Source of the DNA: Todiramphus chloris collaris
Taxonomy: Eukaryota; Chordata; Aves; Coraciiformes; Alcedinidae
Assembly: GCA_025345505.1 (NCBI GenBank)
Contig: JANVCC010000153.1
Location: 1,825,379 to 1,889,378 of the forward strand
Length of the DNA stretch: 64,000 nt
Direction: 5' to 3'
Shown here in pieces: positions 11,334 to 22,800 of this stretch. A program made the translations under genes and the position numbers. The notes beneath the pieces are model-generated. The model ran no database searches and was not told where the DNA came from. It saw nothing but the letters and a program-made list of their open reading frames with translations. Every line of letters starts with the position of its first letter. Within the stretch, counting starts at the first letter, position 1.

Positions 11334-14322
11334 TCAAACCACTACCAGAAGGCTTTTTACACAGCTGTGTATTTGCGTTGTAAGCGGGCAGCACATAATC
11401 TTGCTACACGCATCATCTAACCCTTGTGTAAAATGAAAGTAAGGGCATTATGGTGGTGAAGGACGTTGTTGTTTGAGTGGTAAAACTCTTAGAAAAGCCC
11501 TTGAAATGCGATGCACCGTGTGCGTTGGGTGTGGTGGGGAGTGCAATGAATCACTGACAGCAAACTAAGCAGAGGCTGAAGTGTTCGGGCTGCTCTGGTT
11601 TGGAAGGGAAGGGGTAATAATATGTGGATGAGGGAAACTGCTCTAGTCTCTGTAGGATGGGTTCATTCCACCTCATTGTTGTTGATTAAAAATCATGTGT
11701 TTGCCTAAACTAGAGGTTCAGCTTTAGGTGCCTAGTCCCATCTCAGTCCTTAGCAAACTCATCTGGTCTCCATCTGCCAGTGCAGAAGGATTTAGACCTC
11801 CCATGGGTCCTGAGCTGTACCTGCCAGCCATGTGTATACTCTCAGATACTCCCAGGCATCTTATATGCCATGAGATGTCTCTGCTTAGGCAACTGGATTG
11901 TGTCCTAATTATCTAGGCTGCTGTTAATGTAAAAAGGAGACAAACTGGTACCTCCAGAGACTGATGTTCTAAGTGTTTTAGACAAGCACGATGGATTTCT
12001 TTTCTTTTGATAAAAAAAAAACCCCAAAACTATACACTTTAATCAGAAACTTAAGGTTGGATGCAGTTGCCAAATCTCAGGTGTACTAAGTCATTTGAGA
12101 TACCTCTGCAACATCTGCACAGAGCTGGCAGATACGACACAGGACCGATGAGACAGGTTCTCAAAGAGCAGCTAGAAGCTGAGCAAGATGTGCTACAGAG
12201 ATTCCTCAATTAAGGAGCTTAGGAAATCTCTCAAACAAAGAGATTCTTCTGCCTAAATATAAGCACCTTGTGCCACTTCCAAGACCACGGGGCATCCCAA
12301 ACTTGCCTCCAGATGCCCCTTCAAAGGACACAGTTCTCATGCAAGTCTTGGTTTAGGAGCTCCTTGCATCGTATGCTCCAAATTTGCTACATGACATCTC
12401 CAAAAGTGTCTGGTTTGCTAATACTAGTCTGTTGTAGCCCTACATTACTTGCTGAGTCCCAAGAGACGACTTAGCATTACCTTTCCCTAAACATTAGCTC
12501 TTAAACTCACATACGTGAGTAATTCCTCTGTCAGTTCGTCATCACTCCGTTGCACTTCAAATGATTTACAGCCTCCCACAGGAGTGGCAAACTACATACA
12601 ATGATGGGACACAATTAGTTTTGCCTCTGAGGTCACTGAGACCTCTGTTTCCTAAACCAATTAGAGTATTTTGATCTGCATAAAACAAGAGACCATGGAA
12701 GAGATCATAACATTGAGCATAAGTATCAATAGGCATGATGCATTACAGGTTTCAGATGATGTGTTTGGAGGAAGGAACAGTCTCTGACACAGGCTGCTAG
12801 CTCAGACTGGGAGTATGTTGTGTGGTTTGAGATACAAAAGAGTTTCATGATGGTCTAAGTGCCTGAATCCACATCTCCAAGTCACTGTGTTAGCTTCAGT
12901 GAACCATCACTTTACCTGTTGTCAGGAAATCAACTAATGACCGAGCTATGTTGAGATTGTGGCAAATTAAATTTTTAGAAACATCGCCTGACCATGATTT
13001 TGACTGTATTTTATGATTTTTAGTAACTTTGTTTCCATTTTTGATTTGTTCTTAAGCCATACTTGCTCTTTGGAGACCTAAGTGGATGTCTGATATTGTA
13101 GGTTATTTCACAGATGAGATTCAGTTAGCAACAGGCACACGTAAAATGAAGTGTGGCCATGAGCAAAATGTCTAGTGGACCAAACTCAGATGCCTTCTGA
13201 AAGTTAAACGTAATCGCTTCCCTTTCTAGCTGACGGTATTGACCGATGTCCATCAGTTGCAGTAGGACTCTAAACACCAGGTATGCACAGGGCCACCTAT
13301 GCACAGATGTGTGAAGGTGAGGTGATATTCAGTTGCATAAGTACGAACATTGAGAACAATCTGAGACACTGTTGAGTATCTTGCTTCCAGTTGGTGCTGC
13401 AAACAGCCCATGAATCTCCTGTAGGTCCTTGGTCAATTCTCCTAGCCTGGCGCAGATGTTGACAACTTAGGTCTTTCAGGCTCTAAGGTCTTTCAAACAG
13501 CACCAAATGACTCTGTGTAGGCAACTGAACTGAAGCATAGACCTCCACAGAGACCTGAAAGCCTATTGCTTACCCAGACAACTAAATGCAGATGTCTACA
13601 TCTGAATGATTAATCCACAAGTGTGGTGGATATCAATAACAAGTGCAGCCATCTGGGAATATGGTGCAAGTGCTTATCCAAACCCACCGCTGAGATTTGA
13701 CCCACAATGACTAAGGCTCACAAGCAGCTACTTTGCCTTGGGAGTGTTCCTCAGTTGTGCCAGAGAACACCGAACCACATTTGTCTCTGGTGGAAGTCAT
13801 TCTTCTCATAGTTTTCCCGGGTGTCAACACTGCAGAATAAGTGCCTCACAGAGCTATAAATCAAATCAATTTGTATGATGAAAGAGAGAGCAGATGAAAA
13901 TGCAAGGCAGCTAAAAACGCAAGTATGGACAAAGCCCTACATACCTAATGTATCAAATAGGACATGCTATATAATGTCTGTATGGGCACCCATATATAGC
14001 TGTGATATACTCCCTAACACCCACAGATCAATAGAGACCTGAGATCCATGAAAATGTCTCCTGTTATACATCTGTCCCATGCTACTTTGTGCTGTGACCT
14101 ATCAGGTGAATGGATCTTTTGGTATGTGCAGCCCTGAAACAAGAGAGAGGTGTGGAACTGAGCAGTGACCAGAAGACATGCACAGAACAAGATGGCACAT
14201 CCCATCCCTGCCTACAGAACTTTCTTGTAGGTGATATAGGTCTCTCTTTGCCAACATGATTCAATAAAGCCGATGTGACAGGATATGGTCTTGTCCCATT
14301 TTTCATGGCAGGAGGAGAAAGA

Positions 14323-14918
14323 TGAATCACAGAAGCACAGGGCTTGGAAAGGACATCTGGAGATCATACTGTCCAACCACCCTGCTCCAGCAGGGTCACC
14401 CAGAGCAGGGGGCCCAGCATTGCATTGTCCAGGAGTGTCTGGAATCTCTCCAGACAAGGAGACTCCACAGCCTCTCTGGGAAGCCTGGCAGAGGCTCCCA
14501 CTCCCTTACAGCAAACAAATTTCTCCTCTTGTTCAGATGGAACCTCCTGGGTCCCAGTTTGCGCTCATTGCTCCTTGTCCTGTCCCTGGGCACCACTGAG
14601 CAGAGTCTGGCCCCAGGCTCTTGCCCCCCGGGGTCCTTTAGCTCTTGCTCAGCATTGCTCAGCTCCCCTCTCAGGCTGCTCTTCTCCAGCTGCACAGCCC
14701 CAGGGCTCTCAGCCTTGCCCCAGCACAGAGATGCTCCAGCCCCTCAGCATCTTTAGAGCCTCCTCAGGACTCTCTCCAGTAGTTCCTGGTCTCTCTTGAA
14801 CCGGGGAGCCCAAAGCTGGGCATAGTAGTCCAGAGATGGGCTCACTAGGGCAGAGTAGAGGGGGAGAAAAACCTCCCTTGACTTCCTGGCCACACTCTTC
14901 TGAATGCACCCCAGATGT
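14323..14918 (-). mobile_element. CR1: CR1 retrotransposon, group C, ~600 nt
   Basis: The 3' terminus is at the left (AATCACAGAAGCACAG, a decayed octamer end), followed by 'GGACATCTGGAGATCAT' and 'GTCCAACC'. The body matches the plus-strand copy at 25231-25709, and 14573-14715 is its exact reverse complement at 25308-25450. The right edge, near 'CTTCTGAATGCACCCCAG', is typical of CR1 3' sequence, so this copy extends ~100 nt further toward the 5' side than its partner. Open frames of 144 and 151 codons on the plus strand are antisense to the element and are not host genes. Confidence 0.92.
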
Positions 14919-17900
14919 ATGAGATGATTGAGGATACACAGACAAACATACAGGTAGAGAAAATAGCCAGAGCTGAGTTATTTTCATCCATTTACAATTA
15001 TTGAATTTTATTTTTTTTTCAGTTCTACTGATTGTGGCAGTCTAGGTTTAAGGCTCTGTCTCAGCCTGGATCTAGTGGATCAGCACTGCTGAAATCAGGG
15101 AACGCTTAAGTCACAAGAAAACATGAAGACAGCACCCTGGTAAGTCACATGTTTCTGACCAATGGCTGCTCCTTTCCCCACTTGCCCTTAGGAAAGGTGT
15201 CCTACGGAGCACTTTGCCTCTTGCAGAGCAGAGCAGACTTTGGGGATCCCCGCTGTGGGACTCAGAGGTGGAGCAGTAGGAAGAAAGGAGCCTCAGACTA
15301 CTCAATGCTGTTGAATTTTCCAGGCTTCTGCTTCAAATTTTGGTAGAGGGTCTAATTCATTTCCTTGTTATATAACCTTGTTGACTGATTTAATGATGAC
15401 TGGTTATAATAGTAAAAGATTTATGTCCTTAGACATTACACACGAGTGTGGCTTTTGATAGAGTGCATGGGGCTTTCCCAGCCCTCTTTCCAGGAAGGTT
15501 TTTATTTTTTTTTTTCTTTTAATTTCCTCATTGAATTGCTCTCACACGTACAACTACGTGTGAGTGCACACACACTTTCCTCTGCCATAAAGAAGATGCC
15601 AACCACAATTAGCACCAGGAGCCTCTGCACTTCTGTTGTCATCCAGGTTCATCTTCTGAGAAAAAGGACAGCCTGCAGCTCTGAGAATGTGAATCATATA
15701 AGAATAATACTTTTTAAAATGCCAAGAGTGTTAGTGACTCACTCTTGAATTTATTAATAATTTGTAGAAAGAGGGCGATAAAAGTGAGTCAAAAGACTAA
15801 GTCTATTCTCTTTCAGTGGAATTATGCATTTTGTTTCAGCACAGATATGTGTTTGCATTTGGATGCTTTTAAATCAATCAATTTTTTTTTACAAAAAAAA
15901 AAACCCAAACAACCAAAGTATGCCAAAATTCAAAACTGCTTTTGAAATTAACCACCACTTTCTGAACAGTTTTAGTTAAAAAAAAAGGCAATGTAACTTG
16001 GATTTCCTTTTTGTTTCTACTACTAGACCTTAATGAATTTTGGTAAAAACAATATGAATTCACAACCTTTTCCATTGTTACCAAATATGTTTGACTTTTT
16101 TTTTCACCAAGAAGAATTATTTGCCAAAGAAATGTCATCCTGCAACACTGATGGTTGCATCTGTGACAAAAAACGAGGGCCACTCATTCTTCTGATTTAT
16201 GTGGTCATTTCAGTATAGATGGGTGTGAAACATCTGCAGGAAAAATGTCTACCAGTTATGAAAGATTTACAAAAGTCTGCAGAATTGCTCCTATAAACTT
16301 CTTTCATTTTTTCATGGCATTTTCTGAATTTATAGTGTACATATTTCAGACTGGAGGGATCCATTCAGGAAGAAAGTGAACAATCTGTTTTCTGTTTCTA
16401 TCACAGGGAGGATAAAAAGTCATGAAATTAAACTAAATAAGAAAGATGCAGGATATTTGGGGCAAAAATCTCAATGCAAAGCATTGCACTGTGATGTGAC
16501 AGACAAAGACATGCTCCAGTGGCAGAAGGCATCAGCAAACCAGTTTCTCTCCTGTGGTGGGGAGTTGGAAGAAATGTAGGGGTTGACCAGATAGACCCAG
16601 TGAATCCCAGCCACTCCTGATTCATACAGAAAAGCATAATTTGGTTCTGAGCAAGTCTTGCGCAAGTTAAAATTGTTTGGCGAGTACTGTGTGATGGGGC
16701 AGATTGAGCTTTATTCTAAACTGAGTGGGGAGGTTGGATCGAGGTGTCCTAGAATTGAACAGGACAGAACAGAACTTGAACAGGCCAGCATCAAGAGTGC
16801 AGGAGATGTTCTTCTCTTTCAGCACCCCCTGGTTGGATAAATGCTTGCCTGCATCCTGAATTTCATATGAAATTGGAGCCTTATGCTCACTGAGATCTAA
16901 AGTTTCTTTGTCCATATGATTTGGTGGCAGCTGCAATAAACCTACTGGAGAAAGCAGCATGAAGATTTCTTACTTCATCCTGAGATAAGATTTGTATCAT
17001 ATGAATGTTCCTGAGAAATTAAAATACCCAAGCTAAAGGAGGAAAAAGATGCTGGATGTTCGCTCCCTGACTGCAGACAATATTTTCTTGTGCTGTAGCC
17101 GGCTAGGACCTTCCCGTGTCCCTCTTGTTATTGTTCTTGGCGGGCTGGTCAGATTTCCACAAGACAGTGGAAACGGTCTGTCAGAGCAAAAGGGCAGACG
17201 AGTGTGTGCGTGTGTGTCTGCAGCTCTTGTCTCCTGAAAGCATATCCCTGACCCAATAGGGAGGCAGAGGAGTTAAGGGGGGATCAGGAATTTGCTCAGG
17301 CTATGGTTGATGTGGGTCTGGTCCATGCAAGGGAGAAAACTGCCTGTGATTGCCTTGGAAGAGGCACCAGTTCCTGTGCAGGGAACAGAGGCAATGAAGT
17401 TGACATTAGATCCAAGCCTCCAGGAAGGAAAAGATTCAGAATCTGTTATTTCTCTGAGTCAAACTTTTTTTTTCCTTTTTTGCATTCTTTATGCTTTATT
17501 CTTCTCCCTCCTTCCCTTACCCTATGGCATATGAGCAATTTCTCCCTCTTCTGCTTTTCATTTCTTTTGAAAGAACGTTCAGGCTGAGACTAATTCCTGC
17601 ATGAACCGACAAGATTTGGAGAGAGGGGCCATACACTCCTCCCTCTTGTCCACCCACAGAAGGAAAGGGCCAGATTCCCAACAGCTGTGTTATGATGTCT
17701 GCTGAGGTCTTTTTGCATCAAAGAGACGTAGCATCGTGTGCAGAACCGGAGTGGGAGCAAGGTCTGGCACCCAGGTGTCCCCTGTCATGCACTGCAACAT
17801 CAGTGTCCATTCCACTTGCTCTTTTTCAGGCCCTGTGAGTCCTGGATCTCTGTCTATACATTGTGCCAGCACAGATGGATTTGGATCCTTCTGCAAGAGT

Positions 17901-19624
17901 TGGAGCACAGTCCATTGTTTGATGATTATGTTCTAGGAAATAAGGCATGGAGCTGCTTAAATTAGGAACATAATAAACTTTGGCTCGTATTGGTAGTGCT
18001 AGAAATGATTCAACCCATCAAATAATTTGTCCCCTGGAGGTAACTGTTGAATGGAGAAGGCAAAGGGGTAACTTTGGTGCTAGCTAAGGGCTAAAATAGA
18101 TCAAATGGACAGGGTTGACCTAGTAGCTCATGGTTACCAAAATAGATGACCTTGAAGGTCTGCTTTGCTCCATTATACAAAATGTAGCTGCCTCCACATG
18201 TGGAGATAGGTAATAGAGGCTGTAAAATGTCTTCAAGGTCCAGGTCCAGAAGGCAGATCCAGTCTAACTGGGAGAATGGGAAGCCCACGCACTCATTTAT
18301 TTTCCTGGAGGCCTGTGGAGGCCTCACAGTCTAAAGACCTTGGAGTGTTGTGCCACCAGTGGAGACAAATGCCACTGGAAGTCTGAAACTGTGGTGGAAA
18401 GATCACAGAAGAGCTGCTGTTTCACTCCATCCTGATGGAGAAAAGCAGTTCTGCAGTTGTTCTGCACCCAGACAGTATTTGTAATTTAATGGTTTTAAGT
18501 CCAATTGTCAGCTCTCAAGCAGAACGACCTTCCCTGCTTTCAAGAGAGGGAACTCAAAGCCTTTCCCCATCTTACACAGCTTGTTGCAAGCTGGTCTGGA
18601 TGCAGAAGACATGGATTCTATAAATCATGTCAATATCTAGAGTCCTCAGGAAATGTTTGTGAATGTCCCAGTGAGCTCTGATCCTCACATATATGCTGCT
18701 CTACCTTGCTGGATAATTTCAGGGCCTGTTTCCAAGATATGTCTCATTCTGGATACAATTAACAGTCAAAAAAACCCCAAGGATTCCTTGTACCTTTCCA
18801 TGAAACCGAGAGAGGGAAGAATATTTCCTGTCTTTATAACAAGCTGGTCACACTACTCCAGACCATCCAGTAATGCAAGACCACCACAACTTTACTTTTC
18901 TTAATGGTTGCTAGAGGTTAAAGCAAGCCTTAAACTCCAGCCTGCGTCAGATGGCAGCTGATCAATTTAGCTAGGCAAGACCTGTATGGATATAGCCTTT
19001 CAATAATCTTTTCTTAGGTTGGTGACAGAGCTAGGAGGATAGTGAAGGTTTAGAGGCAGGCAAACTCTTCCGCAGGTCTGCAACAGGAAGTGGCACACTT
19101 CAAGCTAAGAACATGTTGGGGGCAAACGCTCTGAGTGTAACTTAATTATGTTAACCACTTACAGAATGGACATATGAGGAGCAGGAGGATGTGTTAGCAA
19201 GGAAGAGGTGATAAGGTCATTAGTCCCTTAGGGACAGGGAAGGAATGATATGGATAATTATCCCTTGTGAAAGAATGAAAGGTTAGTACAGGGTCAAGAG
19301 TGAGGAAAATTGTGCTGTGCAATAAAATTGATATTTAGAATCTATGATTTTTAGCTTGTAGTGCAGCAATGAATTATACTTACCAGGCTTATCAGTCAAA
19401 AATATTTTTTAAGGACCAGGACAGACTTAGAGAGGAAGTTTGATGGAAAAAGTTGTCCCCAGTAAATAAAACGTTTTCTGACCTTCCCTACTTTCTGCAA
19501 CAGCAGAACACTTTCCATTGCCTGATAGGCTTTAGTTAGTGCATCTCCAGTTTGCAGAAGTTGGTGTCTCACTCCTGCCTCTAAGTCTTATGAAAGCTGC
19601 TTTCTCCTCCTGGCACTGTCCTAA
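14919..19624. other. Unique non-coding DNA
   Basis: No exon or element recognised. It contains a perfect hairpin (15541-15564), T- and A-runs around 15004-15020 and 15882-15903, and a pyrimidine-rich stretch near 17465-17525. Frames of 94-101 codons overlap on both strands without recognisable domains. A 72-codon minus-strand frame at 17690-17908 overlaps two plus-strand frames of similar length and was not called. Confidence 0.5.
15541..15564. repeat. Perfect 10-bp inverted repeat, 4-nt loop
   Basis: CTCACACGTA (15541-15550) and TACGTGTGAG (15555-15564) are exact reverse complements separated by CAAC. The stem contains ACGT/CACGTG-like cores and is followed by an ACACAC stretch. It is too short for a microRNA precursor. 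It may be a fortuitous palindrome or a protein-binding dyad. Confidence 0.9.
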
Positions 19625-19735
19625 GAACGTGTCTAAGTCACTTCAGTCATCTGTGCTTGACTCACCTCCAGTGGAAAAATGAGATACAAAATGATTAATC
19701 TCCTTCCTAGGAGCATCAGGATGATGTATGGAAAG
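19625..19735 (+). mobile_element. MIR: MIR-like ancient SINE fragment (3' half)
   Basis: The order 'AAGTCACTTCAGTCATCTGTG', 'GACTCACC', 'GGAAAAATGAGATACAAAATG' and 'CTCCTTCCTAGGAG' follows the 3' half of the mammalian-type MIR consensus ('aagtcacttc..ctctgtgcctcag..tgtaaaatggggataa..ccttcct'). The match is degenerate, as expected of a fossil from before the bird-mammal split. It could be chance similarity, and an alignment to MIR and other CORE-SINEs would settle it. Confidence 0.42.
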
Positions 19736-19754
19736 GGAAATGCATGTGTAGTTA

Positions 19755-19862
19755 AGGTAGAAGCGTGGCATGAAGGATGTCAGGATTCTGTTCTCACTTC
19801 TGCACCTAATAGAGCTTGTGAGCCTGGGCTATGTCCTGCTGCCTTATTTCTGGCTGTAGTGT
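19755..19862 (+). mobile_element. MIR: Possible second MIR-like fragment (5' half)
   Basis: 'GTCAGGATTCTGTTCTCACTTCTGCACCTAATAG' homology (read in pieces), followed by 'GAGCCTGGGC' and 'TGCTGCCTTATTTCTGG', resembles the MIR segment 'gtcaggattcctgggttctattcccagctctgccactgac'. Following the 3' half at 19625-19735, it would be a second, adjacent fragment. Weak evidence. Confidence 0.33.
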
Positions 19863-22800
19863 AAGGTTTTCTGGGTTACATCTGCATTGGAAACCATGAC
19901 TGCTGTTGAGTCACACAAGCAGCAAAATAATACTAAGCCACTCTATGAAATACTTTGATATCCCAGGGTGGAAAAGAGCTTCCACTTCAAATAGCTAAAC
20001 ATCAAAAAGGAATTTAATCTAGTCCTGTGGCTGCATTTCTTAAGGGGTTGCACTCAGAGCATCAGAAAGCCCAGTGCAAGAGTCTGCTAATGTAACTCTT
20101 GACTTTTGCAACATATTGCACTGAAAAAGATGAGTGCATAGTGTGGGGGGATCTGTTTTGAGCAGAGAGAAGAGTCTAACAGTTTACATAATCACAATGA
20201 TCCAGGCTATCCTATTCTAGTTTGCATAGATGTTGGCCTCATGCTTCACCAGAGATAGTTTCTCTATTCTAAAGGCAGCCTACGTCATTTAGTTCAGGTT
20301 CAACTAAGCTGTAGTCAGTTAGCTTTGGGTAGAAGAAGCTTGTAGTTATGTAGGCTGAGGAATCAACCTTTTAGTTGTGCTATGTCATCCTTGCTCTCTT
20401 AAATAGCACACTTAATATCTTGCTGTACATCTGCTTCTTTCCACGGTATTATCAAGTGTCCACCCCATGTGGACATTTGAAATGATCCTCACACGGTACC
20501 ATTAGGAAATGGAAGGACAGCATGTTATGTCCAGCTTTCCAAGCAGCCAGTGTCATAGATCACACATGAGATTATCACGAATTTTGGACATCTACAGCAC
20601 TGACATGTAGAGTTGGTCTGGTCATCACAGGCCCCATTTATAAAATCAGACACTTTTAAAGGCTTATGTAAGAATAAAAGGCATCCTGGAATTCACAGGT
20701 GATGCAAGGGATGCAATTTATACGTTGTCCAGGCTTGTCCACCTAACTGTTCAGTCAAGTTATATTATCCTAAGGGACAATTGTTCATTTCTGAAGCAGC
20801 TCAAGGTACTCTTCAAGGAGTACCTTTCCTAAAGCCACAGCCATGAGATTAGTGCTGCCGTATTGTACCTCCAGTAAAAAAAAACCCTATGAGTCTTAAA
20901 ATGCTGTTACAGTAGCAATATTTTTCTCCTTCTGTGCTGTGGGTAGTCCTTCAGATTATTAAAACTGAAGGAAGAAATATGTCTCCCGCTTTCAGTGGTA
21001 TTCATCATGATCTGTTCTTCCACTGTATTTTGACCTCTGTGGAATCAGTCCTGATTCTGGCAACTGTCCTCACCCGCTGCAAGTTTGTGCTGTAGGATGT
21101 ATTTCCAATAGCAAGAAAAGGCATTATTTTGGTCACAAAGAAACCTTTGTTTCATTCCTTTTAGTCAAATCAAGAACCACAGGAGTCCGAAGAGCCTTAC
21201 AGAGGATCTCAAAGATGCTGCATTATTGATGTATGTTGCCAGGAACTAAGTAGTGCTTACCAAGTTGCAATTCTTCTCTTCATATGCAGGGTGAGAAATC
21301 ATGCAAAAACAGGTAAAAAGGGTAACTTTAAATTATGATACTGAGATGGTTTTCTGGACGGTTCTGTGAAATGCATGCTGGGTCCCCAGATGTCAAGGGG
21401 AAGCATCCTTACATTTTCTTGGAATACATTTCCCCACTGTGACATTTTCTACTTTAAACACCTGGAACGTCCTGAAATACAGGATGATTTTATGTCAGAA
21501 GGTGTTTAGTCAAGGAGTCAAGTAAAACCTCACCTCCCCCTCTGTCATACTTTCTCTACATCTTCATTGACCCATCCATGGTAACTCTTCTTGAAAGTCA
21601 GAGCTAGACTGATGCTTTTGATTTGACCTAGAGTTAAAAATGACCCACGTCCATTTGCAGCAAACAGAGCTTCACAAGCACCAGAGGAATCAATTTCACA
21701 AGATTCCAAGTAGTAAGCAAAAACCATTCCCAGTCAGGTGCAGGAGAATATCCAAATATCCACAGCAGCCCTTTGACTTTGAAGTTCAGTCCAGAGACAC
21801 TAACACAGGGACAACCACTGTCCTTCTAACACCTCTCCGATGACAACCTTCATCCCCAGTAATCATGCCCAGTTTAGCTTATAAATACATTCATACACAT
21901 ATGTATAAACCTATAGAAATACAATTCACAGCTCTGTCCTGCTACTGCTGCTATGGTTTTGACATATAGTAGAGGTGGGTACAGGGGATGCAATGGACCC
22001 ACCGTGTGGACTAAAAGGAGTCACTTCTCATTTATTGTCCACCTTCTGTAGTCATCTGCATGTGTGCAAAGGACTCATGAAAAGTCACCCTTTACAAGCA
22101 GAGAGTCTTTTATACAACCTTTTTATTCCCAGTTAAACTTAAAGCAATCTGCTGTCAGGAATTATGAATTTATCCAGGCAAACTGACCTTTTTCAGGAGG
22201 AATATTTTACCAAGTGGAAAACATTGCCAATTAATAGTATTAAATTAGTGTGCAGACAATAATTTTCCCTGAATGTCTTGATTATTTTTTCCCTTAAACC
22301 TGTCTCTGAACTTCGCTGTTATCTTTTTGAAATCAGAGGTGTGACCTCTCCCCTCTTTCCATAGCCTAGAGGAATAAAATAATAATAATAATAACCTCCT
22401 CAAATCATCTGTTTAGTCTCATCTCCTTGGTTTTGTTGCTGGTCAGTCTGGTGAAGTACTGAGCTGGGAATGTGAGTCTGTAGTGTCAGTGTTCATTAAC
22501 GTAAATACAAGGAAATGGAAAAACATTCCAAGGGCTGGATTCACACTTACACTAAGGTCCCTTTTTACTGCTTTGGCAGTGGAAAGAGACCAAGAAGTGG
22601 GTGGGCATGTCATTTACTAGTATGTTCCCATGTTTACAGCACAAGTACTTTCTCACCTTTCAACAGCTCTGCTTAAATTTGCTAAGATGGACCACTGGTG
22701 CTATTGCTGCACAACTTCATTCATCAAGTGGCTCCTGCTTTGTTGAGTAGCTGTATTTAAATACCTACCAGTAGCAGAGGAGCAATCGAATTCATGCAAA

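Larger units (their letters stand above)
8921..14322. other. Unique non-coding DNA with simple repeats
   Basis: A 5.4 kb stretch with no recognised transposon or exon. It holds an ATT-type simple repeat (11101-11135), a G-rich purine tract (11303-11333) and an A10-C4 junction (12012-12025). The longest frame (105 codons, 10655-10972) overlaps other frames on both strands and has no recognisable domain. Base composition is uniform and AT-rich. Confidence 0.55.

Noticed and set aside
14322-14799. Overlapping 144- and 151-codon plus-strand frames
   Set aside because: Both lie antisense in the CR1 at 14323-14918, in two different frames.
17690-17936. 72-codon minus-strand frame with plausible-looking composition
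   Set aside because: Two plus-strand frames of similar length overlap it, there are no splice or promoter signals, and no homology is recognised.
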